Shown: positions 20,708 through 30,484 of the stretch, in pieces
Layout of the letters: every line of letters begins with the position of its first letter
How positions within the stretch are numbered: the first letter of the stretch is position 1
Assembly: GCF_000217935.1 (NCBI RefSeq)
Contig: NZ_AFHI01000003.1
Coordinates: 82,495-146,494, forward strand
DNA length: 64,000 nt
Origin: Rheinheimera sp. A13L
GTDB lineage: Bacteria > Pseudomonadota > Gammaproteobacteria > Enterobacterales > Alteromonadaceae
Reading direction: 5' to 3'
Translations under genes and position numbers: made by a program
The notes under the pieces: generated by a model
What the model saw: the letters and a program-made list of their open reading frames with translations, nothing else
Told to the model about the DNA's origin: nothing
Database searches by the model: none

Positions 20708-21013
20708 ATGGATCAACGCAGTATTTTTATCAACCAGGTCAGGCAGCAGTTTGACCAGCTGTTCCAGGCGAAAAAAGCTGGTCAGAACGTACTGGCATTA
20801 AAACACAGGGCTGAAGGTTTTTTTTATGCAGGGGAGTTACTGGGACTGGTCGATAAAGCTTTGTTACAGCAACTGATGGAGCAAAGTTACCTTGAGGTCT
20901 TCGGTGTCGCTTTGTCCAAAGCGACCTCTTATCAGACTGAACGCAAGCAAGCCTTAGAAAACGAGTTTTATCAGTACTTTGAAGAACCGGCTTTTAACAG
21001 GGTGCGTAACTAA
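20708..21013 (+). CDS. Conserved-looking small protein, unknown function
   Basis: I do not recognise this 101-residue protein. It is highly charged and predicted mostly helical, with no signal peptide or membrane span. It begins MDQRSIFINQVRQQFDQLFQ, has a central GFFYAGELLGLVDKALLQQL segment and ends in KQALENEFYQYFEEPAFNRV. Codon use and length support a real gene. It lies 28 bp downstream of the nitroreductase and may be co-transcribed with it. A terminator follows. Confidence 0.6.
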   Translation: MDQRSIFINQVRQQFDQLFQAKKAGQNVLALKHRAEGFFYAGELLGLVDKALLQQLMEQSYLEVFGVALSKATSYQTERKQALENEFYQYFEEPAFNRVRN

Positions 21014-21038
21014 AGCTGCTTCGTCAGTTTAATGCCAG

Positions 21039-21065
21039 AAAAAAGGCCTCAAATGAGGCCTTTTT
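21039..21065. terminator. Bidirectional terminator
   Basis: AAAAAGGCCTC-AAAT-GAGGCCTTTTT is a symmetric hairpin between the convergent 20708 gene and asnS. Confidence 0.88.
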
Positions 21066-21082
21066 GCTTTAACAGCTCTAGC

Positions 21083-22483
21083 TTAGAAATCAGCATTGCC
21101 TGGTGTACGAGGGAAGGCGATGACATCACGTACGTTGCCCACACCAGTGACATAAGACACCAGACGCTCAAAACCTAAACCAAAACCAGCATGTGGCACT
21201 GTGCCGTAACGGCGCAGGTCGCGGTACCAGCTGTAATCTTCTTTATTCAGACCCATCTGGTCCATACGGGCATCCAGCTGTTCTAAACGTTCTTCACGCT
21301 GGCTGCCGCCTATGATTTCACCAATACCTGGTGCCAGAATATCCATAGCAGCCACAGTTTTGCCGTCTTCATTCATCCGCATGTAGAAGGCTTTGATGTC
21401 TTTTGGATAGTTTTGCAGAATAACTGGAGCACCTACATGCACTTCAGCTAAGTAGCGTTCGTGTTCAGACTGTAAATCCACACCCCATTCCACAGGGTAA
21501 TCAAATTTCTTACCGCAGTTTTTCAGAATTTCAACCGCGTCTGTGTAATCCATACGAACAAAACTTGAGTCGATCATGTTTTGCAGACGGCTGACTGCAT
21601 TTTCGTCCACACGTTCAGCAAAAAACGCCATATCGTCAGCACGTTCTTCCAATACTGCTTTAAACACAAACTTCAGCATGTCTTCAGCCAGCTGCGCCAC
21701 GTCTTTTAATTCAGCGTAAGCCACTTCGGGTTCAATCATCCAGAACTCAGCTAAGTGACGGGTGGTGTTTGAGTTTTCAGCACGGAAGGTCGGACCGAAG
21801 GTGTACACCTTAGACAAAGCGCAGGCATAAGTTTCAACATTCAACTGGCCTGATACCGTCAGGAAAGTTTCCTTACCGAAAAAGTCCTGTTTGTAATCAA
21901 TAGCGCCTTTATCATCGCGTGGCAGGTTTTCCATATCCAGCGTACTAACACGGAACATCTCACCAGCGCCTTCAGCATCAGCACCTGTAATGATAGGCGT
22001 GCTGATCCAGTAGAAACCACGTTCGTGGAAGAAACGATGAATAGCCTGAGCTAAGCAGTGACGTACACGGGTGATAGCACCAACCATGTTAGTACGGGCA
22101 CGTAGATGCGCCTGTTCACGCAGGTATTCCATGCTGTGGCGTTTTGGTGCCATAGGGTAGGTGTCCGGGTTTTCAACCCAGCCAACTACTTCAACAGTAG
22201 ATGCCTGGATTTCAAAAGCCTGACCCTGACCTTCTGATCTGGCGATAGTACCAGTCACAATGACAGAACAGGCTGTCGTCAGACGTTTCACTTCGTTTTC
22301 GTAATTATTCAAATCAGCCGGAGCAACGGCCTGAACTGCATCAAAGCAGCTGCCGTCGTGCACGGCTAAAAATGAAATCCCGGCTTTGGAATCACGCTTA
22401 GTGCGGATCCACCCTTTTACTGTGACTGTATCGCCCACCTGATACTGGCCAGACAGCACATCTTTGATTACTGCATGCGTCAT
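21083..22483 (-). CDS. asnS: Asparaginyl-tRNA synthetase
   Basis: AsnS charges tRNA-Asn. The 466-residue length equals that of E. coli. The N-terminal OB-fold anticodon-binding domain (about 1-110) contains [20 protein letters not shown]. The class II core includes [20 protein letters not shown] (motif 2) and [17 protein letters not shown] with [11 protein letters not shown] (motif 3). The [15 protein letters not shown] stretch is characteristic of AsnRS. It is monocistronic, with a terminator downstream. Confidence 0.97.
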   Translation of the reverse strand: MTHAVIKDVLSGQYQVGDTVTVKGWIRTKRDSKAGISFLAVHDGSCFDAVQAVAPADLNNYENEVKRLTTACSVIVTGTIARSEGQGQAFEIQASTVEVVGWVENPDTYPMAPKRHSMEYLREQAHLRARTNMVGAITRVRHCLAQAIHRFFHERGFYWISTPIITGADAEGAGEMFRVSTLDMENLPRDDKGAIDYKQDFFGKETFLTVSGQLNVETYACALSKVYTFGPTFRAENSNTTRHLAEFWMIEPEVAYAELKDVAQLAEDMLKFVFKAVLEERADDMAFFAERVDENAVSRLQNMIDSSFVRMDYTDAVEILKNCGKKFDYPVEWGVDLQSEHERYLAEVHVGAPVILQNYPKDIKAFYMRMNEDGKTVAAMDILAPGIGEIIGGSQREERLEQLDARMDQMGLNKEDYSWYRDLRRYGTVPHAGFGLGFERLVSYVTGVGNVRDVIAFPRTPGNADF

Positions 22484-22584
22484 GCAACCTGCTCCAACTT
22501 ACTTAAGAAACTGTAAAAACCCAAAAGCAGACATCATACTGAGGCAAAGACTGAACACAAGTAAAAATTGTGAGGAATTCCAAA

Positions 22585-22959
22585 ATGAGCGCTTCAGAGC
22601 CCGATCTTAAGCCAAAAGAGCGTCGTAAAGGCGCAGATTGGCTGATGTTGCTATTGGCAATGCTGAATCTGGGCGCCTGGTTTTTATTGATTATGGGTCT
22701 GGCATTGGCGCATGTGGCCAAACCTGAGTTTAACAGTGGTCTGGTGCAGTACTGGGGCATTGCCATTGAACAGGAATGGGATAGGGAACTTGTGGTAAAG
22801 CTGGAAGTGTTAGTGCGCTGGTGTCTGGTATTTACTGCAGCCACCTTGGTATTGCATCAGTTTCGCAATAGACGCCGTGACGATGGCTGGCGCTTAAACT
22901 TATTTTTTCTGCTGTTTTTAAGCGCCGTGGTGTTGTTTGTGTTTTCGACTATTGATTAA
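22585..22959 (+). CDS. Two-helix membrane protein, unknown function
   Basis: This 124-residue protein is divergent from asnS. I do not recognise the family. The start at 22585 follows GAGGAATT at good spacing. The N-terminus is acidic then basic ([19 protein letters not shown]). Hydrophobic segments are at about 20-42 ([20 protein letters not shown]), 80-97 ([13 protein letters not shown]) and 108-122 ([16 protein letters not shown]). The last codons overlap the end of bioA on the other strand by four bases. Inner-membrane location is predicted. Confidence 0.65.
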   Translation: MSASEPDLKPKERRKGADWLMLLLAMLNLGAWFLLIMGLALAHVAKPEFNSGLVQYWGIAIEQEWDRELVVKLEVLVRWCLVFTAATLVLHQFRNRRRDDGWRLNLFFLLFLSAVVLFVFSTID

Positions 22960-24263
22960 GCCCCTGGTAAGGCTTTTACGTCTTTTTGCTGGACCTGATG
23001 GCTCAAAAGGCACAATGCAGAGGTCAGTTTTGAAAGCTGTGTTGGGCTGATGATATAAGGCGGCATTAGATACAGCAGCTTACCAAAAGGCCGGATCCAG
23101 ACACCCAGTTCAACAAAAGCTTTTTGCATCGCCGCCACATCGACATTCTGTTTCATCTCGACCACACCTATAGCACCCAATACCCGTACATCAGCGACAT
23201 AAGGCGATAAACGGCAGGGTTTAAGTTCCAATTTTAATTGCTGCTCTATGGTTGCAACCTGAGCTTGCCATTGATTCTGCTGCACCAGTTGCAGGCTTTT
23301 TAGCGCCACAGCACAAGCCAGTGGATTGGCCATATAAGTAGGGCCGTGCATTAAAGCTGGCACTGCGCCTTGTGCTATGCCGTCTGCGACTTTGTCGTTG
23401 CACAAAGTCGCGGCAAGCGTCAGATACCCACCTGTTAAGGCTTTGCCCAGACAAATAATATCCGGGCTGATGTCTGCATGATTACAGGCAAACAATTTCC
23501 CGGTCCGACCAAAACCTGTGGCTATTTCATCGGCAATGAGTAGCACCTGATACTGATCGCACAGCTTACGCGCCAGTTTTAAATAATCCGGATGATAAAA
23601 CCTCATACCACCGGCGCCTTGCAATATAGGTTCGAGAATAAAAGCCGCTAAGTGCTGGTGATGCTGTGCAAATAAAGCGGTCAAAGCCTGCTCATCTTCA
23701 GGCAAAAATTCTCCATCAAACTGACTTTGTGGCGCTGGGGCAAAGAGCTGCGGAATAATTTGATCTTTAAACATCGAATGCATGCCGTCTATTGGATCGC
23801 AGACCGACATAGCGGCAAAGGTATCGCCGTGATAGCCTTTTTGGATTGTCAGTAAACGGTTTTTCTCTTGCTGACCTAAACCTAACCAGTACTGCAGCGC
23901 CATTTTAATCGCCACTTCGACGGATATAGAGCCGCTGTCGGCAAAAAAGACTTTAGTTAAACCCTGTGGCACCATCTGCAGTAATAACTTCGCCAGATCT
24001 ACTGCAGGCTGATGGGTAATACCACCAAACATCACATGGCTCATTTTCTGACTTTGGGTCACCAGAGCTGCATTTAATTCAGGATGATTGTAGCCATGAA
24101 TAGCAGCCCACCAGGATGAAGTGCCATCAACCAAGGTTCGGCCATCCTCCAGCATCAGCTCGCAGCCATGGGCGCTAACCACAGGATACACAGGCAAAGG
24201 TGTGCTTAAAGAGGTGTAGGGATGCCAGATATGCTGACGGTCAAACTCACGATCTATGCTCAT
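22956..24263 (-). CDS. bioA: Adenosylmethionine-8-amino-7-oxononanoate transaminase
   Basis: BioA converts KAPA to DAPA using S-adenosylmethionine as amino donor, a PLP step in biotin synthesis. The 435-residue protein has [15 protein letters not shown] at its start, [30 protein letters not shown] and [20 protein letters not shown]. The PLP Lys is in [13 protein letters not shown]. It is divergent from bioBFCD across a 119-bp control region, the usual gammaproteobacterial layout. Confidence 0.96.
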   Translation of the reverse strand: MSIDREFDRQHIWHPYTSLSTPLPVYPVVSAHGCELMLEDGRTLVDGTSSWWAAIHGYNHPELNAALVTQSQKMSHVMFGGITHQPAVDLAKLLLQMVPQGLTKVFFADSGSISVEVAIKMALQYWLGLGQQEKNRLLTIQKGYHGDTFAAMSVCDPIDGMHSMFKDQIIPQLFAPAPQSQFDGEFLPEDEQALTALFAQHHQHLAAFILEPILQGAGGMRFYHPDYLKLARKLCDQYQVLLIADEIATGFGRTGKLFACNHADISPDIICLGKALTGGYLTLAATLCNDKVADGIAQGAVPALMHGPTYMANPLACAVALKSLQLVQQNQWQAQVATIEQQLKLELKPCRLSPYVADVRVLGAIGVVEMKQNVDVAAMQKAFVELGVWIRPFGKLLYLMPPYIISPTQLSKLTSALCLLSHQVQQKDVKALPGA

Positions 24264-24283
24264 AAAATAACCTGAAGTAAACT

Positions 24284-24328
24284 TTGTGAACTGGTTGGCG
24301 TTGACATGGCGCTAAGGGCCGATAGACT
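24284..24328. promoter_or_regulatory. bioA-bioB control region with dyad and bioB promoter
   Basis: TTGTGAACT and CGTTGACAT (24284-24307) form an inverted pair that partly resembles BirA half-sites (TTGTAAACC/GGTTTACAA), but with a 6-bp gap instead of the usual 14-16 bp. The same TTGACA (24301-24306) with TAGACT 16 bp later could be the bioB promoter. A repressor bound to the dyad would cover it. Confidence 0.35.
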
Positions 24329-24382
24329 AACGGAAAATTTAAAAGACCACAATTTGTCTGTGGCTTGTCTTCGGGGAATTTT

Positions 24383-25429
24383 ATGTCTGCAGTTTTACCA
24401 CTTCGTCACAACTGGACTCTGGCGGAAGTAAATGCATTATTTGCATTGCCTTTTAATGACTTAGTCTTTCAGGCCCAGACAGTGCATCGTCAGTTTTTTA
24501 AACCTAACGAAGTGCAGATCAGCACCTTGTTGTCGATTAAAACCGGCGCCTGTGCTGAAGACTGTAAATATTGCCCTCAAAGCGGCCATTACAATACTGG
24601 TCTTGAGCGTGAACGTTTATTGGAAGTCGAAAAAGTATTAACTCAGGCCAAAGCCGCTAAAGACAAAGGCGCCAGCCGTTTTTGCATGGGCGCTGCCTGG
24701 AGCAATCCAAAACAACGTGATATGCCATTTTTGATGGAAATGGTCAAAGGCGTAAAAGAGATGGGTTTAGAAACCTGTATGACGCTGGGTAAACTGGATG
24801 CAGGTCAGGCGCAGGAGTTAAAACAAGCCGGTTTGGATTATTACAACCATAACCTGGATACCTCGCCTGAGTTCTACGGTGAAATTATCACCACCCGTAC
24901 TTATCAGGACAGATTAGATACGCTGCAGCATGTGCGTGATGCCGGCATGAAAGTTTGTTGTGGTGGCATAGTGGGCATGGGCGAGTCGGCAAACGACAGA
25001 TCTGCGCTTTTAATGCAGCTGGCAAATTTGCCGGAGCACCCACAAAGTGTGCCTATTAACATGCTGGTGAAAGTGCAGGGCACGCCAATGGAGAACGTCG
25101 AAGACTTAGATGGCTTTGAGTTTATCCGCACTATAGCGGTGGCCCGCATTATGATGCCGCAAAGTCATGTACGTTTATCTGCGGGTCGCTCTCGCATGAA
25201 CGAACAAATGCAGGCGCTGTGTTTTCTATCAGGTGCTAACTCGATATTTTATGGTGATAAGTTATTGACCACAGAAAACCCTGAAGCGGATGCCGATATG
25301 TTGTTATTCGCCAAGCTGGGCATTGTGCCTGAGCAGCGTCATGATGTATCAGACGAAGCCCATGAAGCGGCTTTGGCAGACGCTATTAAAGAGCAAAATA
25401 CGCCGTCTTTATTCCACAGCGCGGTTTAA
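24383..25429 (+). CDS. bioB: Biotin synthase
   Basis: BioB inserts sulfur into dethiobiotin, the last step of the pathway. It is a radical-SAM enzyme with a 4Fe-4S and a 2Fe-2S cluster. The start at 24383 (CGGGGAAT upstream) gives 348 residues. The radical-SAM motif is [10 protein letters not shown] (about residues 57-66). Further Fe-S and substrate residues are in [22 protein letters not shown] and [18 protein letters not shown]. It is the first gene of bioBFCD. Confidence 0.97.
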   Translation: MSAVLPLRHNWTLAEVNALFALPFNDLVFQAQTVHRQFFKPNEVQISTLLSIKTGACAEDCKYCPQSGHYNTGLERERLLEVEKVLTQAKAAKDKGASRFCMGAAWSNPKQRDMPFLMEMVKGVKEMGLETCMTLGKLDAGQAQELKQAGLDYYNHNLDTSPEFYGEIITTRTYQDRLDTLQHVRDAGMKVCCGGIVGMGESANDRSALLMQLANLPEHPQSVPINMLVKVQGTPMENVEDLDGFEFIRTIAVARIMMPQSHVRLSAGRSRMNEQMQALCFLSGANSIFYGDKLLTTENPEADADMLLFAKLGIVPEQRHDVSDEAHEAALADAIKEQNTPSLFHSAV

Positions 25430-25437
25430 GTTTATCT

Positions 25438-26589
25438 ATGGACAGGTTACAGCGCTTTGCGCAGCAGATTTTGGAGCGCAAAGCAGCTGGCTTGTATCGG
25501 CAGCATCCGGCTATTGATTCGTATCAGGGTCGGTTGTTGCAAAACAAGCAAGGTGCTTATCTCAATTTTTCCGGCAATGACTATCTGGGTTTAGCCACAG
25601 AACCACAGCTGATCAAAGCTCTGGCCGAAGGGGCTGAACGTTTTGGGGTGGGTAGTTCAGGTTCGCCTTTAGTCACAGGTTTTCATTATGCCCATCGTGC
25701 TTTATCCGATGAGCTATGCGACTGGCTGGGCGTGGATGATGTATTGCTGTTTTCTTCTGGTTTTGCTGCCAATCAGGTGATGCTGCAGCATTTAACGGAT
25801 AAAACCGATCAGCTGCTTTTAGATAAGCTTTGCCATGCGTCCTTGATTGATGCGGCTCTACATGCTGATGCGGGCTATAAACGTTTCCCTCATCAGGATT
25901 TAGCAGCGCTGGACATGTTGTTACAACGTTACCCTGCAGCTTTGGTGGTGACCGAAGGCGTATTTAGCATGGATGGCGATAGTCCGGATTTACCCGCTGT
26001 ATCTGCACTTTGTAAAAAAAACAAAGCTGATTTGCTATTGGATGATGCTCATGCTTTAGGTGTGTTGGGGCATGAAGGCAAAGGTAGCTGGGATGCACAA
26101 GGCCTTCAATCCGGCGATATGTTGTGCCTGATGGCCAACTTTGGCAAAGCCTTAGCAGGTCAGGGTGCTTTTTTGGCAGGTTCAGCCACCATGATTGATT
26201 ATTTGCGCCAGTTTGCCCGGCATTATATTTACAGCACAGCCTTATCTCCGGCTTTGTGCTGGGCGATGAAAATTTCTGTTGAGTTAAGCCGTAGTCAAGA
26301 GTGGCGCAGAGACAAACTGAACGATAATATTCAGCTGTTTAAAACTCTTGCTGCTGGTGCTGGTTTCAGTTTATTACCATCAAACACCGCGATACAACCT
26401 CTGATTATTGGCGATTCAGACAAAGCCATGTTGATAAGCTCAGCGCTTAAAAAACAAGGCATTTGGCTGAGCGCCATACGACCACCCACAGTACCGCAGG
26501 GCAGCGCAAGGTTACGCATTACCTTGTCCGCCTTACATCAGAGCGACGATATTCGATGTTTAGTGCAAAAGCTGGAGCAACTGATATGA
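25438..26589 (+). CDS. bioF: 8-amino-7-oxononanoate synthase
   Basis: BioF condenses pimeloyl-ACP and alanine to KAPA, releasing CO2; it is a PLP enzyme of the alpha-oxoamine synthase family. The 383-residue protein shows NFSGNDYLGLATEP, GSSGSPLVTGFHYAH, DKLCHASLIDAAL, LLLDDAHALGVLGHEGKGSW and the PLP Lys segment NFGKALAGQGAFLAG. It starts eight bases after bioB and overlaps bioC by four bases. Confidence 0.96.
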   Translation: MDRLQRFAQQILERKAAGLYRQHPAIDSYQGRLLQNKQGAYLNFSGNDYLGLATEPQLIKALAEGAERFGVGSSGSPLVTGFHYAHRALSDELCDWLGVDDVLLFSSGFAANQVMLQHLTDKTDQLLLDKLCHASLIDAALHADAGYKRFPHQDLAALDMLLQRYPAALVVTEGVFSMDGDSPDLPAVSALCKKNKADLLLDDAHALGVLGHEGKGSWDAQGLQSGDMLCLMANFGKALAGQGAFLAGSATMIDYLRQFARHYIYSTALSPALCWAMKISVELSRSQEWRRDKLNDNIQLFKTLAAGAGFSLLPSNTAIQPLIIGDSDKAMLISSALKKQGIWLSAIRPPTVPQGSARLRITLSALHQSDDIRCLVQKLEQLI

Positions 26590-27365
26590 ATGCGCTGGCT
26601 TTAACGGACGATATAGCCCGTCATTTTGGTCGTGCCCGTGAAAGTTATGAACAGGCTGCACGTTTACAACGGCTGGTTGCAGCTAAAGCCTTGAGTTTAT
26701 TAAAACCGACAGATGGATTGTTGCTGGATTTAGGCTCTGGCCCTGGCTGGTTTCATCCAGAGTTAAAACAACATTGCACCGACTTAATAGCGCTGGATTT
26801 AAGTCATGACATGTTACAAAAAACCAGGGAAGCACTACATGCCACTTTAGTAGTTCAGGCTGATGCTCAGTCTTTACCTGTAGCGAGTGAAAGCATCAAC
26901 CGGGTCTTCTCCAGCCTGATGTTGCAATGGTGCGAACAACCACAGCTGGTGCTGCGAGACATCAACCGCGTATTAAAACCTGGTGGTTCAGCTGTGATCA
27001 GTACCTTGCTCTATGGCACTTTAGAGGAATTTAAACAGGCATGGGCACAGGTGGATCATCATCAGCATATCAACCAGTTTTTGCCATTAAGCTTCTTTCA
27101 GCAAGTACAACAGCAGTATCCGGAATTAGGCTTAGAGCTTCTGACTGAACAGGTGCAGCTGTCGTATCCGGATGTGCTGGCTTTGGCTCGGGAGTTAAAA
27201 GATTTAGGCGCCAATACAGTCACCCAAGGCCGTAATAAAGCCTTAACTGGTAAACAACGCTGGCAAAAAGTTCAGCAGGCTTATCCATCCCGTTGCATCG
27301 ACGGAAGCATCAGTGCCAGTTATCAGGTGTTGTATCTGGTCCTTACTAAGAAAAGCAAAGAGTAA
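26586..27365 (+). CDS. bioC: Malonyl-ACP O-methyltransferase BioC
   Basis: BioC methylates malonyl-ACP, starting pimelate-chain synthesis on the fatty-acid machinery. The 259-residue protein has the SAM motif LLLDLGSGPGWFHPEL, a motif II region (INRVFSSLMLQWC) and VLKPGGSAVISTL. The ATG at 26586 overlaps the bioF stop (ATGA), so translation is coupled; a longer frame upstream lies inside bioF. BioC needs a pimeloyl-ester esterase partner such as BioH, which is not seen in this window. Confidence 0.94.
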   Translation: MNALALTDDIARHFGRARESYEQAARLQRLVAAKALSLLKPTDGLLLDLGSGPGWFHPELKQHCTDLIALDLSHDMLQKTREALHATLVVQADAQSLPVASESINRVFSSLMLQWCEQPQLVLRDINRVLKPGGSAVISTLLYGTLEEFKQAWAQVDHHQHINQFLPLSFFQQVQQQYPELGLELLTEQVQLSYPDVLALARELKDLGANTVTQGRNKALTGKQRWQKVQQAYPSRCIDGSISASYQVLYLVLTKKSKE

Positions 27366-27368
27366 AAA

Positions 27369-28040
27369 ATGCAGACAGTTTTTATCACGGGCACAGATAC
27401 AGATGCGGGCAAAACTTATGTGGCTGTGGCATTGCTACAAGGCTTAAAAGCTCTGGGCCATCGCACTGTGGCGCAAAAACCAGTAGCAGCCGGGGTGAAT
27501 GAAGCAGGTTTTAATACTGATGCTTTGCAATTGCTGCAGCACGCGACAGAGTCGTTAAGTTATCAGCAGGTGAATCCTTATTGTCTGACCGATGCAGTAG
27601 CCCCGCACCTGGCTGCAGCAAAAGCAGGACTTTGTATAGACCCTATCATTCTGACCAAAGAGTTACATAAGCTCCAAAATGTGGATGCTGATATAGCTCT
27701 AGTAGAAGGTGCTGGTGGCTGGTTATTACCACTGGATGATCACAGTACTATGGCGGATTGGGTGACAGAGCTGCAATTGCCAGTGCTATTGGTGGTGGGG
27801 ATGAAACTTGGCTGCTTAAACCATGCTTTATTGACGGTACGTGAAATTGAACACTCTGGCCTGAAGCTGCTAGGCTGGGTGGCCAATTGTATTGACCCGG
27901 ACATGGCTTATCAGCAGGAAAATATCAGCTATTTACAACAAAAGCTGACAGCGCCATGTCTTGGCGTTTTGCCTTACCAGTCCGAACCACAGATCAATGC
28001 AACGCTTGCCACGGCTTTTGTTCAAGCGCTCCTGGATTAG
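27369..28040 (+). CDS. bioD: Dethiobiotin synthetase
   Basis: BioD closes the ureido ring of dethiobiotin from DAPA, CO2 and ATP. The 223-residue protein begins MQTVFITGTDTDAGKTYVAV, with the P-loop GTDTDAGKT. Other features are QKPVAAGVN, ALVEGAGGWLLPL and VANCIDPDM. It starts three bases after bioC and ends the operon. Confidence 0.95.
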   Translation: MQTVFITGTDTDAGKTYVAVALLQGLKALGHRTVAQKPVAAGVNEAGFNTDALQLLQHATESLSYQQVNPYCLTDAVAPHLAAAKAGLCIDPIILTKELHKLQNVDADIALVEGAGGWLLPLDDHSTMADWVTELQLPVLLVVGMKLGCLNHALLTVREIEHSGLKLLGWVANCIDPDMAYQQENISYLQQKLTAPCLGVLPYQSEPQINATLATAFVQALLD

Positions 28041-28101
28041 TGTTAAATAACGCACCGATAACTCCATTCATCTTTATTTACAATTGCTTGTCGCACTTTC
28101 A

Positions 28102-28126
28102 TTGAAAAAACGCTTCTAAGCCATAT
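28102..28126 (+). promoter_or_regulatory. Sigma32-like promoter of htpX
   Basis: TTGAAA (28102-28107), 13 bp and CCATAT (28121-28126) resemble the heat-shock consensus CTTGAAA-N11-14-CCCCATnT. It lies 34 bp before the ATG of htpX, a known heat-shock gene in E. coli. Confidence 0.4.
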
Positions 28127-28159
28127 AGTACAAGCAGTAGCTTAATAAACGAGGTATCT

Positions 28160-29026
28160 ATGAAGCGAATTATACTGTTCTTAGCCACAAACCTGGCGGT
28201 GATGTTGGTGTTAAGTATAGTACTTAGCATTGTTTTCCGTGTGCTTGGCATTGATAGCCGCAGCATAGGCGGCCTGTTGGTATTTGCAGCAGTATTTGGT
28301 TTTGGTGGTTCGTTCATTTCATTGTTTATGTCGAAATGGATGGCCAAACGTTCTACCGGTGCTGTGGTGATCACCCAGCCACGTAATGCCACTGAGCAGT
28401 GGTTATTTGATACGGTGCGCCGTCAGGCTCAGCAGGCTGGTATTGGTATGCCTGAAGTGGCCATTTACGACTCACCGGAAATGAACGCTTTTGCCACAGG
28501 GGCCAGCCGTAACAATGCGCTGGTGGCTGTAAGTACAGGCTTAATGCGGAATATGCGTGAAGAAGAAGTGGAGGCTGTGCTGGCGCATGAAGTCTCACAC
28601 GTCGCTAATGGTGATATGGTGACTCTGACGCTTATTCAGGGTGTGGTGAACACTTTTGTGATCTTCTTTGCCCGTTTAATTGCCGGTGCGATCAGCGGTA
28701 ACCGCAATGACGAAGGCGGCAGCAGCAATGGTTTTGCGTATATGATGACTGTTTTTGTGCTGGAAATGGCTTTTGGTGTGCTGGCCAGCATTATCGTCAT
28801 GTGGTTCTCCCGTCAACGTGAATACCGTGCTGATGCGGGTGCAGCCAAACTGGTTGGTGCCAATAAAATGGTCGCAGCGCTGGAGCGTTTACGTAATAAC
28901 CACGAAAGTCAGTTGGAAGGTTCAATGATGGCTTTTGGTATAGCCAGCAAACCTGCTGCATCAGAGCTGTTTTTAAGCCATCCACCGCTGGAAAAACGTA
29001 TTGCAGCATTACGTGGTGCTTTTTAA
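28160..29026 (+). CDS. htpX: Membrane zinc metalloprotease HtpX
   Basis: HtpX is an M48 endopeptidase of the inner membrane that works with FtsH in membrane-protein quality control. The 288-residue protein has two N-terminal spans (about 5-28 and 35-58). The zinc motif HEVSH is in [14 protein letters not shown] (about residue 140), followed by two more spans (about 155-180 and 192-215). The third zinc-ligand region is [18 protein letters not shown]. Its upstream region has a sigma32-like promoter and its downstream end a terminator. Confidence 0.96.
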   Translation: MKRIILFLATNLAVMLVLSIVLSIVFRVLGIDSRSIGGLLVFAAVFGFGGSFISLFMSKWMAKRSTGAVVITQPRNATEQWLFDTVRRQAQQAGIGMPEVAIYDSPEMNAFATGASRNNALVAVSTGLMRNMREEEVEAVLAHEVSHVANGDMVTLTLIQGVVNTFVIFFARLIAGAISGNRNDEGGSSNGFAYMMTVFVLEMAFGVLASIIVMWFSRQREYRADAGAAKLVGANKMVAALERLRNNHESQLEGSMMAFGIASKPAASELFLSHPPLEKRIAALRGAF

Positions 29027-29052
29027 GCCAAGGCGTTAGCAACATAGTACAA

Positions 29053-29080
29053 AGAGGAACTTCGGTTCCTTTTTGTTTTT
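29053..29080 (+). terminator. htpX terminator
   Basis: AGGAAC-TTCG-GTTCCT with a UUCG-type tetraloop is followed by TTTTGTTTTT. Confidence 0.88.
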
Positions 29081-29092
29081 ATAAAACCAGGC

Positions 29093-30034
29093 TTAACACA
29101 TCATCACCTGATTTCTGCCTGCTGCTTTGGCCTGGTACAAGGCTTCATCTGCGGCCTGAATTAAGTTAAAGGCTGTAGTGCCATGCTCAGGATAACAAGC
29201 CAGGCCAGCAGACAAGGTAATACTGATGGTCTGATGTTTAGCAAAAACCTGAGCTTGCTGTACATGCTGCCGCCAGTTTTCCGCCAGATGTCTGGCTTGC
29301 GCAGCGTTCGTATTAGGTAAAATGACCAGAAATTCTTCCCCGCCGTAGCGGAACAAAATATCGGTACGTCTGCTTTGACGAAGTAAATGTTTTGCCACCA
29401 TTTCAATCACTGTGTCGCCGGTCTGATGACCGAACTGATCATTGAGTTGTTTAAAATGATCCAGGTCCAGCATCACCACAGCCAACGGTTTTTGATTACG
29501 TCTGGCCAACGCCAGCTCACGCTCCATAAATTCATTAAGGAAACGACGATTAAATAAATTGGTTAAGGGATCACGGATAGCTTGTTCACTGATGCGATTC
29601 TTCAGTTGCTCTATATCTGTTAGCCGCTTTTGCAGCTCATCTTTCTGTTGCTGCAGCAACAGCAGAGCATTCTGCTGTTCGCTGATATCCTGCATCACCA
29701 GTAAATAACTGGCAGGATCCGAAGGCTCTGGTTGCTCAAGTTGCATTTTAAAATGCCGGCAGTTGTCCTGGTCTGTACTCAGGCACCAGAACACAGGCTT
29801 TTGATGCTGGCACAGCAGCTGCAATTGGCTGATAAAATCGGCTGGAAGCTGGTTTAACCCCTGAGCACGGGATCTCAGCCGCAAATTAAATAACTGCTGA
29901 AAGGCGGTGTTGCTTCGCAGCAGTTTTATGTTTTGATTTGTCTGACGTTGCAGCAATGCAAAGGGCGTGGACAAGGACTGAAATAAGTCCGTCCAGCCAG
30001 GAAAGCTATGTGGTGTTGATGGTCCTTTTGTCAC
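29093..30034 (-). CDS. Diguanylate cyclase (PAS-like + GGDEF)
   Basis: The protein probably makes cyclic di-GMP. The 313-residue product has an N-terminal sensor region resembling a PAS/PAC domain (about 12-125, ending in YLLVMQDISEQQNAL), a short Gln/Leu-rich coiled coil (about 120-150) and a GGDEF domain. The active-site loop is GGEEF (about residue 230). An inhibitory I-site RRTD lies five residues before it, so product feedback is likely. No membrane segment is visible; it is predicted to be cytoplasmic. It is monocistronic and convergent with htpX. Confidence 0.92.
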   Translation of the reverse strand: MTKGPSTPHSFPGWTDLFQSLSTPFALLQRQTNQNIKLLRSNTAFQQLFNLRLRSRAQGLNQLPADFISQLQLLCQHQKPVFWCLSTDQDNCRHFKMQLEQPEPSDPASYLLVMQDISEQQNALLLLQQQKDELQKRLTDIEQLKNRISEQAIRDPLTNLFNRRFLNEFMERELALARRNQKPLAVVMLDLDHFKQLNDQFGHQTGDTVIEMVAKHLLRQSRRTDILFRYGGEEFLVILPNTNAAQARHLAENWRQHVQQAQVFAKHQTISITLSAGLACYPEHGTTAFNLIQAADEALYQAKAAGRNQVMMC

Positions 30035-30222
30035 GAGGTACGCAGCTCTTTGACCTTTGCCTGACTATAGGAAATATCTGCCTAAAAATACAGCAAGCTG
30101 TATTAAAAACAGTCGGTTTTTGTTGGCGAAGAACGGAATATAAAGAGTACAGGCACTTTTGCTGGAAAAATTGTCAAATAGGGTCTAGTTTCTAGCAAAA
30201 CAACGACAAAGGAAAAGACGAG

Positions 30223-30456
30223 ATGCCGGTAAATTCACAATTGAATGATGAGATTCGTATTTTGACTTTATTTAACCTGGACACTTCGCTGGAAGGCATT
30301 AAGGCCCATAAATCAGCCGATCCAGGTGCAAAAGAAGCCATTGAGCGTTTACATAAAAAAGGCTTATTAACCCAGGCCGACGGCGGTTATCTGACCGATC
30401 TGGGGCGTAATTGCGCTGAGCATTTACAAAGCGCGTTGCGTATTCTCAGTACTTAA
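30223..30456 (+). CDS. TIGR02647 family small protein
   Basis: This 77-residue protein matches the TIGR02647 pattern seen in Pseudomonas and relatives: an N-terminal LNDEIRILTLFNLDTSLEGI, then HKSADPGAKEAIERLHKKGL and GGYLTDLGRNCAEHLQSAL. The predicted fold is helical, somewhat like a winged helix with a LTxLGxxxAEH ending. Function is unknown. AGGAAAAGACGAG precedes the ATG. It lies between the cyclase and the TgpA gene, with neither as an operon partner. Confidence 0.85.
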   Translation: MPVNSQLNDEIRILTLFNLDTSLEGIKAHKSADPGAKEAIERLHKKGLLTQADGGYLTDLGRNCAEHLQSALRILST

Positions 30457-30484
30457 TAGCCCAAGCTTTGAACTGACAGCACTT

